Shown here piece after piece: positions 45,201 through 53,727 of a stretch of DNA of 64,000 nt. Within the stretch, counting starts at the first letter, position 1. Each line of letters opens with the position of its first letter. A program made the translations under genes and the position numbers. The notes beneath the pieces are model-generated. The model made no database searches. It worked only from the letters and a program-made list of their open reading frames with translations, and had not been told where the DNA came from. Source of the stretch: Nostoc sphaeroides (GTDB taxonomy: Bacteria; Cyanobacteriota; Cyanobacteriia; Cyanobacteriales; Nostocaceae); contig NZ_CP031941.1 of NCBI RefSeq assembly GCF_003443655.1, positions 4,276,501 to 4,340,500 on the forward strand, in the 5' to 3' direction.

Positions 45201-45961
45201 AAAACATAATATTCATCAGGATTTACAGACCCTTGGACAACATTTTCACCTAAACCGTAGGCGGCTGTAATTAGTGCAGCATCCTTAAATCCGGTTTCTG
45301 TATCAATGGAGAACATTACCCCAGAGGTTGCTAAGTCAGAGCGCACCATTTTTTGCACACCCACAGCCAGAGCAATGCTAAAGTGGTCAAAGCCCTTGGT
45401 GTGACGATAAGAAATAGCGCGATCGGTAAATATGGAAGCAAAGCATTTATGACAAGCTGCTAAAACTCCTTCAGCACCGACAACGTTGAGGTAAGTTTCC
45501 TGCTGTCCAGCAAAACTAGCATCTGGTAAGTCTTCGGCGGTGGCGCTAGAACGGACTGCAACATCTGTTTCTGCGTTGTATTGTTCACAAAGACTTTGGT
45601 AAGCTTTAGCGATCGCCTCTCGCAATTCTACAGGAAATGGGGTGTGAATTAATAGCGATCGCGCTTTTTTCCCCCGTTCTCGTAAATTTTTGACATCCTC
45701 AACATCTAAGTCAGCAAAGAGTTTGCGTAGCTTTGCTTCTAAACCTGCTGATTGAATGAAATAACGATAAGCATAAGCAGTGGTGGCGAATCCTGTAGGA
45801 ACGTTAATCCCTTTGGGCGTTAGCTGTTGAATCATTTCGCCCAATGAGGCATTTTTACCACCAACTACCGGGATATCAGCAATACCAACTTCATCAAACC
45901 ACAAGATGAGCGATCGCTCTTGGGAAGATTGAGATAATGTGCTTTTAGATACTGTAGTCAT
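42278..45961 (-). CDS. ppsA: Phosphoenolpyruvate synthase interrupted by an intein
   Basis: 1227-residue precursor; 833 residues after splicing. Converts pyruvate and ATP to PEP, AMP and phosphate. N-terminal PPDK ATP-grasp domain ([39 protein letters not shown]), the central phosphohistidine domain, and the C-terminal PEP-utilising barrel ([61 protein letters not shown]). The catalytic His lies in [12 protein letters not shown], and the intein sits exactly between T and C. A second insert, [20 protein letters not shown] (~370-395), comes from a low-complexity repeat in the interdomain linker. Both inserts are in frame. Confidence 0.95.
   Translation of the reverse strand: [1227 protein letters not shown]
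43412..44593 (-). other. Intein with LAGLIDADG homing endonuclease in ppsA
   Basis: 394 residues (457-850 of the precursor). N-terminal splice block begins [17 protein letters not shown] with nucleophile Cys1. Block B has RLTPDHKM with the conserved His. Endonuclease motifs [11 protein letters not shown] (~120) and [11 protein letters not shown] (~225) are two LAGLIDADG helices with acidic residues kept, suggesting activity. Block F is [14 protein letters not shown], and the C-terminal block is VIVCN followed by extein Cys+1. The penultimate residue is Cys rather than the usual His. It contains no HIP1 octamer. Confidence 0.93.
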
Positions 45962-46181
45962 AATTACCTTTTAAATTTATACTTAGTTTCTCAGTGCGTA
46001 ACCACTAACCGCAAAGCGGAAGTCAAAAATTAAAAGTCAAAAGTCAAAAGTATTATAGAATAAGCTCTTTAGGGATTGTCGCACTACTACAAGACTACCG
46101 ATATTTTTTCAGAAATCAAATATGCTTCCTATAGTCCATAAATAACAATTATTCGGGATAATGGCTATATCGTAATATTGG

Positions 46182-46601
46182 ATGCAATGCACAATGGCCC
46201 AACTAGAACGACTGCTGAAAATGGCAGAAGATGAGCTAACTGAGTACAGCACAGATGCCCGCAAAATTGAAAAACTACGGCGCAAAATAGGTTTGTCAGT
46301 GTCCGCAGCCGAACAGCGACAAGTCAAAGAGGCATTACTCGCTAGTAAGCAATCTTCTAATATGATTAGTCAAATTGTGGAAGAACAAAGACAAGCAGCA
46401 GCTTTACCATTTTGGGGAATTGCTGGATTGGGTTTGTTATTCGGAATTTCTTTAAATCAACCCATCTGTTTGTTAGCTGCTATAGTTGGAACTGTATTAG
46501 CTTTTAGAATTCAGAAATGGGGTTGGCAATTGCAGGCAAGTCGTCTATTGTTACAAACATTGGAAGATATTGAAGCGCGTATTGCCCAACCGAATAAGTA
46601 A
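46182..46601 (+). CDS. Small membrane protein with N-terminal coiled helix
   Basis: 139 residues, or 135 from the ATG at 46194. The N-terminal ~75 residues are charged and helical (QLERLLKMAEDELTEYSTDARKIEKLRRKIGLS). A hydrophobic hairpin follows (ALPFWGIAGLGLLFGISL, PICLLAAIVGTVLAFRI), then an amphipathic helix. Two transmembrane segments, no recognised motif, function unknown. Confidence 0.65.
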   Translation: MQCTMAQLERLLKMAEDELTEYSTDARKIEKLRRKIGLSVSAAEQRQVKEALLASKQSSNMISQIVEEQRQAAALPFWGIAGLGLLFGISLNQPICLLAAIVGTVLAFRIQKWGWQLQASRLLLQTLEDIEARIAQPNK

Positions 46602-46758
46602 CAATCGTTGTCTGAATCAAACAGGTAGCTGAGGCATTCACCAATCGATGAGACAGCATTGCACGGTGGAATATCTGTCTTTAATACTCAACAAATAGTA
46701 AAATTTTTGATTATGCTTATTTTTAGATTGAGGACTATACCTCAATACAGTTCAGTTA

Positions 46759-46879
46759 AGGATAATCGTAGGTTGGGTTCAACTTTAGTGTTACCCAACA
46801 AATTCTGATAAATGTTGGGTTTCGTTCCTCAACCCAACCTACGCAGTTTAAGGTTTTTGGCTCTAACCCAAGCGTATTG
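46759..46879 (+). repeat. Left ~120-bp inverted repeat around the unknown gene
   Basis: Begins AGGATAATCGTAGGTTGGG and ends AACCCAAGCGTATTG. Near-identical in inverted orientation to 47896-48015. Internally palindromic (GTAGGTTGGGTT/AACCCAACCTAC). A shorter relative is at 13848-13925. Confidence 0.85.
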
Positions 46880-46932
46880 GACTATACCTGGCATCTTACC
46901 AAAAGTGTTTGAATTACAGAAATTATTATTTC

Positions 46933-47673
46933 TTATTGCCTCTTCACATAAATTGTGTAACTAGGTAGATATGAGGCATCTGTTTGAGTTTTCACAAGTC
47001 GCCAGTCAATATCTATATATAAATGCTCAAACACTTGAGAAGTTGCTAAGTATGTTTTTTGAAATTCATTAGCATGATTTATCTCTAGATTTTCTAATTT
47101 GAGGGCTTTAGGCAAATCCTCTTTTGACGCATTCAGTTTTACTTTAGTATTAACTACATTAGTAAACCAGTTGTAGACTGATTCTAACGTTAAAGGAATT
47201 TCTCTATTTTTAAAAGCCTGAAATCTATCAATGTTTTGAAGATCCCATTTCCCATTTTTAACTCCATATTTTTGGAGGATCATGAAATCATAAGCTGGTA
47301 ATTTCGATTGAAAATTATCGGATAAAGATGACTCTTTTCCCAGTATATAGCGAGCTATACTCGCACAGTAACCATCATGCTGGAAAATTTGGAATGACTG
47401 CTCTTGTATTCTTTGTGGTAAACTTTCATGAAACGATATGGTAGACCAGATTGGTGTCCAAACACCCAATAAAAGCCGTAATTGCTCTGTAACACTAACA
47501 ACAGGATTGTATTGATTCAACTTTATAAAATAAGGAAGTAATTCAGTTTTATAAAAATTCATTTCGGCATTTAAACTTTCTAGTTCCCGACCTTGAACTC
47601 GTGCTAAAATTTCTTTTTTGACTTTTAGTGTATTTTTAGCACTTAATTTATCTTTTAATAAGAGGTCGAGCAT
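46933..47673 (-). CDS. Unknown protein enclosed by inverted repeats; possible PAP/fibrillin relative
   Basis: 246 residues, no signal peptide or membrane helix. Starts MLDLLLKDKLSAKNTLKVKKEILARVQG. The segment TEQLRLLLGVWTPIWSTI loosely resembles the first strand of plastid-lipid-associated (fibrillin) proteins, where L-x-G-x-W-x-L is typical, but the rest does not show the family's end motif. No transposase or nuclease motif. It lies between two ~120-bp inverted repeats. The coding region is intact. Confidence 0.6.
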   Translation of the reverse strand: MLDLLLKDKLSAKNTLKVKKEILARVQGRELESLNAEMNFYKTELLPYFIKLNQYNPVVSVTEQLRLLLGVWTPIWSTISFHESLPQRIQEQSFQIFQHDGYCASIARYILGKESSLSDNFQSKLPAYDFMILQKYGVKNGKWDLQNIDRFQAFKNREIPLTLESVYNWFTNVVNTKVKLNASKEDLPKALKLENLEINHANEFQKTYLATSQVFEHLYIDIDWRLVKTQTDASYLPSYTIYVKRQ

Positions 47674-47895
47674 TACTATTTACCTTTTTCTAATTTTTTT
47701 AGATCACTTGGTTAAGAATTAAAAACTGGTGAGTTTATTGCTCATAAAGGTATTATGCATCCTTTGCTTCTGTAAAAGTAGAGCCTCTTCGCTCTCTTTT
47801 TGACAGTTATTAGGTATTTATGTGCTTGATATTATCTATATTTTACTCAGAAAATAGTGTGATCCAGATCACTGTAAACTAAAATATATATACTG

Positions 47896-48015
47896 CAATA
47901 CGCTTGGGTTGAGCCAGAAAAATAAATTTGCGTAGGTTGGGTTGAGGAACGAAACCCAACATTTTCGAGCATTTGTTGGGTAACACTAAAGTTCAACCCA
48001 ACCTACAATTATCCT
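47896..48015 (-). repeat. Right ~120-bp inverted repeat, overlapping the amylase stop codon
   Basis: Reverse complement of 46759-46879 with few differences. Its outer end ATTATCCT reaches 48015, inside the stop codon of the downstream amylase gene (48014-48016). Confidence 0.85.
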
Positions 48016-49954
48016 ATGATTCTCTTCCCGATGCCCAGGTATCACGCCATTTTACAGTACCTTCTTTGGCAATCACCCAGCGACGATTTACCAAATTTTC
48101 GCGCAGAGGCGATCGCCCTTCCCGCCACATGGCATATTTATAAGCAATCAGCTTACCAGTACTCTCATCAAAGGGAATCTCCGCAGACCAGGTATTTGAA
48201 TTGATGTACTCTAAAGGATATGCTTTGCTGATATCCCAGTTGCCTAACTCTGGGCAATCTCCTGTCACTACAATGGTTTCGCCGGGTTGGGTATCCACGC
48301 CATTAAGTTGTACGCGCACAATTGTCTGTGCTTTGATCCGTTCCCCTACGTGGCTGAAAACAAGCACTCCCCGTTCTTCTAATACCAAGTTATAAATCTT
48401 GCCGTCTTTTACCTCATATTTATTGCGAGTCACTACGCAAGTATGTTCGCCATCGGGTAATTCTGTTTCTACTTCTGGTAAAGTAACTTCTCCTCCCCGG
48501 TTTAAAGCTACAAAACACACAGAGTCACGATAGCGACGTACATAACAGTAAACATCTGCTGTTAAGTATTTTTGCCAGTGGCTACCCATTGATACGGCTG
48601 GATTCAGTCGTCGTAAGCCAGATAGCAGCCTAATGCAACGATAAACCTCACTCTCAGTATCCCAATTTTCCATCATCGGGCGGTTATAGGGATCGTTACC
48701 GCCATCGGTGTCGTCATGCAGATATTGTTCTGTACCGTAATAGATGCAGGGAATACCGCGACAGGTCATAATTAAAGCGATCGCAACCTTCAACATCGCT
48801 GGATCGGGGTTCAGCGATTGAAAGCGGCACATATCATGATTATCGATGAAGGTAACTAACTCTGTTGCCCCGTTATAGCGATAATCTTGGTCAAAAATGT
48901 ATTGAATTGTCTGGAATCCCATTTCTGAACCTTGTCCCAGTGCGGCTCGAATTGCCACACACAAGCCAAAGTCTAGCAGTGTCATGCCTGAATGGTTAAC
49001 AAATTCCACCGAGCGATCGTCAGTAGGATTACTGTAAATCCATTCACCAAAAATGAATACATCTGGTTTGTGATTGGTCATATCGCCAGTGAATTCTTGC
49101 CAAAACCAGATCGGCATGTGCTTGACAGTATCCACCCGTAGTGCATCTACACCCCGGTCTAGCCATTGTTTAATAGCTGATTTGATATACTCACGATATT
49201 CAGTATTGTTTTCATTGAAGGTTGCTAGACCACATAGTTCACAGTTCTGTACTTGCCAATCATCTTCCCAGTTTTGCACTTCGCCGTAGTGGTGATACCA
49301 ATGATTGACATCATCATTGAAATCAGCAATTTTGACGCCATCATCATATAATTCCCCTTTGCTACCGCTAGTGTCAGGGCTGCTATGGTTGCAGACAATA
49401 TCTAGCACCAGCTTCATATTCCGCTTGTGCAGTTCTGTAACTAACCGATCAAAGGTCGTATTTTTTTCTTCTTGGGTAGCGTTTAAAGAAGGATTTTCGC
49501 CATCAGCAATGTAGCGAGGATTAATCCGCTTAAAGTCTTTTGTCCAATAGCCATGTAGCGCTGCATTTCCAACAAATAACTCTTCAACTTGCTCAAACAG
49601 TGGAGTTAACCAAATGGCTGTCACTCCCATGTTTTTGAGATAATCTAATTTATCGATGACACCTTGCAAGTCGCCACCCCAGTACTTACCCCAATCTTGT
49701 CTATTTGGATCGTACAGTTCTGAGTTTGCCCCTTCGCTGTTATCTGGATCGCCATCATAAAAGCGATCGACCACAAGAAAGTAAATAGTTTCTTGACGAA
49801 ATTCAATATCTCTGGTGTAAAGAAACTCTAAGTCAATCTCAGTTTCTGATGGTGGTGTTTCTATAATAGCGTCTACTTTTTCTTGTGCAGAATCAACCTT
49901 ATATTGATCTGGTGAAAACTGAGATGGAGGGGTTTGTACCATAAAAGAACTCAA
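48014..49954 (-). CDS. Cytoplasmic alpha-amylase/CGTase-like GH13 with C-terminal CBM20
   Basis: 646 residues. GH13 barrel: TIYFLVVDRFYDGDPDN, DIVCNHSSPD, nucleophile Asp in GVDALRVDTVKHMP, acid/base Glu in FIFGEWIYS, and TFIDNHDMCRF. A calcium-type amylase C-domain follows, and a CBM20 starch-binding domain at ~550-640 (VVTGDCPELGNWDISKAYPL, YKYAMW). Domain order and motifs resemble cyclomaltodextrinase/CGTase relatives, but there is no signal peptide, so it likely acts on internal glycogen. The N-terminal 45 residues are acidic and unrecognised; the alternative start Met5 (MVQTPPS) is possible. Confidence 0.9.
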   Translation of the reverse strand: MSSFMVQTPPSQFSPDQYKVDSAQEKVDAIIETPPSETEIDLEFLYTRDIEFRQETIYFLVVDRFYDGDPDNSEGANSELYDPNRQDWGKYWGGDLQGVIDKLDYLKNMGVTAIWLTPLFEQVEELFVGNAALHGYWTKDFKRINPRYIADGENPSLNATQEEKNTTFDRLVTELHKRNMKLVLDIVCNHSSPDTSGSKGELYDDGVKIADFNDDVNHWYHHYGEVQNWEDDWQVQNCELCGLATFNENNTEYREYIKSAIKQWLDRGVDALRVDTVKHMPIWFWQEFTGDMTNHKPDVFIFGEWIYSNPTDDRSVEFVNHSGMTLLDFGLCVAIRAALGQGSEMGFQTIQYIFDQDYRYNGATELVTFIDNHDMCRFQSLNPDPAMLKVAIALIMTCRGIPCIYYGTEQYLHDDTDGGNDPYNRPMMENWDTESEVYRCIRLLSGLRRLNPAVSMGSHWQKYLTADVYCYVRRYRDSVCFVALNRGGEVTLPEVETELPDGEHTCVVTRNKYEVKDGKIYNLVLEERGVLVFSHVGERIKAQTIVRVQLNGVDTQPGETIVVTGDCPELGNWDISKAYPLEYINSNTWSAEIPFDESTGKLIAYKYAMWREGRSPLRENLVNRRWVIAKEGTVKWRDTWASGRES

Positions 49955-50351
49955 AATTTAATGTAATTCATATTTGTAGAACTAACAGTACAAAGATTTC
50001 GAGTATTGTGTGTCACTACAAACTTTGATATTGTGACATCCGGCCCACGGTGTAGGTATCTATCGTTAGCTAGTTTATAATTCTATCGATAGATATAATT
50101 CATCTGCTAGAGGATAAAAACAAACAAATATAGCAGTTATTAATGGTAATTGCTTGATCACAAAAATTTACAATATTTAGATTAAGCCTAGCTCGTGTTC
50201 ACTTAGCGCTGGAGATAAGCTACACCTGAGCAATACTGAGTAAACCACGGATTAGTCAACTTTTTCTCTAGAAGATTCGCTCCATTGGTAAACTGACCAT
50301 TGTCACTTTCAATCTGTTATTACTATCAAGGAATTAATTTAGGTATCATTT
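49955..50351. other. 397-bp intergenic region between divergent genes
   Basis: No gene supported. TATCTATCG (50056) and CTATCGATAGATA (50083) form inverted arms that could be an operator shared by the amylase and the acidic-protein genes. Otherwise AT-rich. Confidence 0.4.
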
Positions 50352-51401
50352 ATGACCAAATATGACAAGGTTTTTAACTCACCAAAGACATCAGAGGAAT
50401 CACTGAGTCCAGAGGAAGCAGTGGCGGCGATCGCAACTGTGACTGCGATCGCTGATTCAGTGATTGAAGATGTCGATGCAGAAAGTTTAGCGGGTATCCT
50501 CTGGGAATTCGAGGTTTTCGAGGAATACTCAGAAGATGAAATCACCGAAATTGTTGATAGACTGATCTCCATTGCCGAAGAAGAGGGAATTGGGCCTTTG
50601 TTTAATGTCGCCAAAGTATCTCTCTCAGATGAATTAGTGCTGGATGGTTTTGCTGCTGGGGTGATAGTGCTTTTAGATGATGAACTCGCCATCCCGAAAT
50701 CGAAACAACCCTACCTCAAAAAGCTACAAGCAGCCTTGGAACTTGAAGATGAAGAAGCAGAGGAAATCATTAAAGAAGTAATTGCAGCCTTTAAAGAAGC
50801 AGAAGATGAAGAATATGAAGACGATGAAGATGAGACAGTAGTTATAGAAGATTTTAGTGAACAGAGCTATGAATCGCCTTTAAGTAATTTTACCGTGCCG
50901 ATTCCTGTTGATCCACAGCAGGGCGGTAGAATTCAAAGTCAGGAAGGAGTAGTTGGCTTTTCTGATGACATGGGTACTCTGCTGAGAATCGATTATTATC
51001 CTTTCCCTATAGAACAGTTAGAGGAACTGGAATCTGTTGGACAAGAAGAATATTTACAAACAATTTTAGTAGACAAGTATGTACCCCAGGCGATTTTTGC
51101 CAATGTCCCAGATGCTTCTGTGGAGTATACCGAATATCTGGCAGACACTTTGCGAGGCGCTTACTACGTGTTAATCGATATGCCGAAAGGTTCCACGATT
51201 TCTAAGCAAGAAAATAATGGAACTGCAATCAGATTAGACGCTTACCGGGGGCTGCTTACCTTTATCAGTGGTGAATTTTTGTATATAGTTAGTAGTCAGC
51301 ACAGCTTTATTGACGGCGAAACTCCCGATTCCATTGAAGAAGAAGCTGAAGATATTAAGAAGAGTATTTTAGAGTTTGTTGAGACTATAGAGTTTACTTA
51401 G
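50352..51401 (+). CDS. Acidic protein with TerB-like N-terminal domain
   Basis: 349 residues, very rich in Glu/Asp. The N-terminal ~145 residues (LSPEEAVAAIATVTAIADSV, VFEEYSEDEITEIVDRL, DELVLDGFAAGVIVLLDD) are all-helical with the layout of TerB/tellurite-resistance domains that bind metal or membranes. An acidic linker (EAEDEEYEDDEDETVV) follows. The C-terminal domain (VGFSDDMGTLLRIDYYPFP, YLADTLRGAYYVLIDMPKGS, FISGEFLYIVSSQHS) resembles cyanobacterial PsbP-like or lipid-binding folds, but this is uncertain. No signal peptide. Confidence 0.7.
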   Translation: MTKYDKVFNSPKTSEESLSPEEAVAAIATVTAIADSVIEDVDAESLAGILWEFEVFEEYSEDEITEIVDRLISIAEEEGIGPLFNVAKVSLSDELVLDGFAAGVIVLLDDELAIPKSKQPYLKKLQAALELEDEEAEEIIKEVIAAFKEAEDEEYEDDEDETVVIEDFSEQSYESPLSNFTVPIPVDPQQGGRIQSQEGVVGFSDDMGTLLRIDYYPFPIEQLEELESVGQEEYLQTILVDKYVPQAIFANVPDASVEYTEYLADTLRGAYYVLIDMPKGSTISKQENNGTAIRLDAYRGLLTFISGEFLYIVSSQHSFIDGETPDSIEEEAEDIKKSILEFVETIEFT

Positions 51402-51533
51402 GGTACAAAATGTTGGCTTTGTCACCCGCTTAGAACTAAAGTTCTTTGGCTTTTAGCTAAAGTCTACTTCAGTAGACTTAGGACTTACGCATTGAAAACC
51501 TGAAATCTCGATCCCCCCTAACCCCCTTAAAAA

Positions 51534-51716
51534 GGCTACGGTGTATACACAAGTGACTTATTTTGCTCAAAGCGCTCTCAGACCTAACCCCCACCCCCTT
51601 CCCTACGTTCGCGCAGCGTCTCGTAGAGAGGGAAGGGGAGCCAATCTTCAAAGCCCCTCTTTGCGTCGGAGAGGGGTTTGGGGAGAGGTCTGCCGACTTG
51701 TGTATACACGGTAGCC
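51534..51716. mobile_element. 183-bp MITE with 21-bp terminal inverted repeats and 7-bp target duplication
   Basis: Ends begin GGCTACGGTGTATACACAAG (51534 on) and ACTTGTGTATACACGGTAGC (51696 on) and are inverted repeats with one mismatch. TTAAAAA flanks both sides (51527-51533 and 51717-51723). It has inserted into a palindromic CCCCCTTAAAAAGGGGG repeat, and itself contains another repeat unit at 51605-51628. No coding capacity. Confidence 0.85.
51605..51628. repeat. GCGCAGCGTCTCGTAGAG unit nested in the MITE
   Basis: It interrupts a CCCCTTCCCT/AGGGAAGGGG palindrome inside the 51534-51716 element; the same unit occurs at 11685 and ~29955. The MITE, plus the 52.7-kb element and short CGACTTCGCTCG-type repeats, are the recognisable content of the 1474-bp gene-free stretch 51402-52875. 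Confidence 0.7.
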
Positions 51717-52679
51717 TTAAAAAGGGGGGGGATTTTAAAAGCCCCCAATTTATCGGGGTTGGGGGATCTCTTGTGCGTAATACCAATTCTCTAAAATGAA
51801 GCAACAGATGTAAATCAGGAAAGTCTTGCTGCATCTAAGTTTCTTAATTGCGAATGGGCGAAAAAGCGAACTTGGGGAACTCCAAAAAATAAATTATTCC
51901 ACCTTCAAGTCGTTGACTGTTGACTGTTGACTGAAAATGTGATTTGAAAGAAAAAATGAGATTTTAACTCATGATATGCTTCAAAAATGAGTATCCAGTT
52001 TATAGTTCACTTTTATTTTTCGAGTTTTTTACCAATAATGATTATCGTGTAAGGCATAAAAAGACTGATAAGAGCAACGTTCGTATAAATCCTTCGGCTT
52101 GATTATCATTATTAATCAGCTACGATTTGAGTAGGCGATCGCTCTGTTGTTGGGCGATACCTGCGGCACACTTCGTGAACGCTTGGACAATGAAATATTT
52201 GATTTTTACTCAGATATCTACTAAAACAAAAGTTGTAAACCATAACATGGGCATTTGAACCATATTTTGAATTGAAAGTTTAAATTAGACCAATTTTGTC
52301 AAGGATTTTTTGTGCAAGTTTTGTCCAATTGTGTTTTTTCAACTCCCGTTCTAGTTATGATTCAGAATTTCAACTCTCACTCATGTATGAATGCAAAGTT
52401 TTAATTTGTGATTAGCGCGAAAGCCTGAATTTTCGTTAACTTTTTTCTAATTTATGGATCAAAATTTTTCTCACATTATGATTCAAAGCATAGAAAAACT
52501 CGTGAACCGTCAACGGTCAACAGTGAACAATAGCAATGGAATATTTTTTTACTTGGAAGTCCCTTGTACTGAGCATCTCGACTTCGCTCGATGGAACCGC
52601 AGTCGAAGTATTGCCAATTATATAACAATGTTTTCACGATTGTGAAGAAAGATGTGGGTAACGCATCGCTAAAAAAAGG

Positions 52680-52812
52680 CAGGGCTGTTTCATTCTTTAA
52701 AAGCCTCTTGAAAAGCTGGGGACAAGGGAAGGAAGAATTTTTCTCTTGTCTCCCCTTGAACCTTTGTCTCTTTTCGTCGTTGTGATGCTTTTATAGGAAT
52801 GAAACAGCCCTG
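52680..52812. mobile_element. 133-bp MITE-like element with 16-bp perfect inverted ends
   Basis: CAGGGCTGTTTCATTC (52680-52695) and GAATGAAACAGCCCTG (52797-52812) are exact inverted repeats around a non-coding interior. No convincing target duplication is seen. Confidence 0.65.
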
Positions 52813-52875
52813 AAAATGGGGGCAAAGAAGTTAACTTTTGTGATGAAACCTGATGCTTACCTAACTTCAGAGAGT

Positions 52876-53709
52876 TTAGGTACGAGCCGGTTCAACCCGT
52901 GCAAAAAATAGACCGCGAATCTTAACTTCTTTAGGTTCGCCAGCACCTAAATCAGTATCAGATGGCTGTTCGCTCTCGAAAGTACCAGCAATTTCACCAC
53001 TAGAGCTATCGACTTTAGCGATTTGCAAAGAAATCTTGCCATTAAGATTTTCAGCACGCTTGACGTTAGTGCGGGTAAGTTCTTCATCATCCGCTTGGGC
53101 GGGGAGAGCCACAGCATTATCGTAGCCACTAACGACACCACGACCCTTTGGATCTAGGAAGGCAGCACCACGATAGGAAGGAACTTTGAAGGTGCCTTCA
53201 AAGTCCGTAGAGGTGTTAATACTGCTCAAACTGGGTTGGGTTTGAGCAACCAAGTTTTTGATGGTGAAGAGGAAAGGTACTCGCTCACCACCAGGAAGTT
53301 GCACAGTGATGGCTTGGAAGTCAAGACCATCAGTTTCCACAAAGGTGAGGCTACTATCTGGGTTGATTTTTAGGTCGCCTTGCACCTGGTCAATGGTGGA
53401 AGTGTATCTGGTCAACAATTTGCCAGCAACAAATTCTGCTTGTTGGCGTTTATTAGCAGGTTCTTCTTTGATGAAGAAGCTAGTTGGTTCTAAGCAAAGT
53501 TCTTTGATGGTGTATGACTGGCTAGAATCAATGGGAATGGAGCCACGGCTTGTTTCTGCTAGTTGGGGGCATTTATTCGCCAAACCAGTGCCGCGAATTT
53601 GATCGTAAGTGAGTACATCTCTACTACTAGTAGCAGGAGCATCACTACAAGCAGTTATTAGCCCCAGGCACAAAGCCAAAAATGCAACAATTAAAGCGCG
53701 ATACCTCAT
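52876..53709 (-). CDS. psbO: PsbO, manganese-stabilising protein of photosystem II
   Basis: 277 residues from the ATG at 53709, which has a GAGG ribosome site; six more in-frame codons upstream are unlikely. Extrinsic 33-kDa subunit on the lumenal side that stabilises the Mn4CaO5 cluster. An N-terminal signal (ALIVAFLALCLGLITACSDA) directs export. Signature LTYDQIRGTGLANKCPQL and two cysteines (NKCPQL, KELCLEP) form the conserved disulfide; GGERVPFLFTIKNLVAQTQPS and YRGAAFLDPKGRG are typical. The LITAC motif could alternatively be a lipobox. Single gene. Confidence 0.97.
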   Translation of the reverse strand: MRYRALIVAFLALCLGLITACSDAPATSSRDVLTYDQIRGTGLANKCPQLAETSRGSIPIDSSQSYTIKELCLEPTSFFIKEEPANKRQQAEFVAGKLLTRYTSTIDQVQGDLKINPDSSLTFVETDGLDFQAITVQLPGGERVPFLFTIKNLVAQTQPSLSSINTSTDFEGTFKVPSYRGAAFLDPKGRGVVSGYDNAVALPAQADDEELTRTNVKRAENLNGKISLQIAKVDSSSGEIAGTFESEQPSDTDLGAGEPKEVKIRGLFFARVEPART

Positions 53710-53727
53710 GGTCAACCTCAATCTCAA

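Noticed and set aside
42278..45961. ppsA as a frameshifted or duplicated gene because of its excess length
   Set aside because: The extra ~394 residues are one in-frame block with intein splice motifs and a LAGLIDADG endonuclease; the extein sequence joins seamlessly.
52454..52645. 63-codon frame as a gene
   Set aside because: It is partly encoded by the dispersed CGACTTCGCTCG-type repeat and has no gene-like features.
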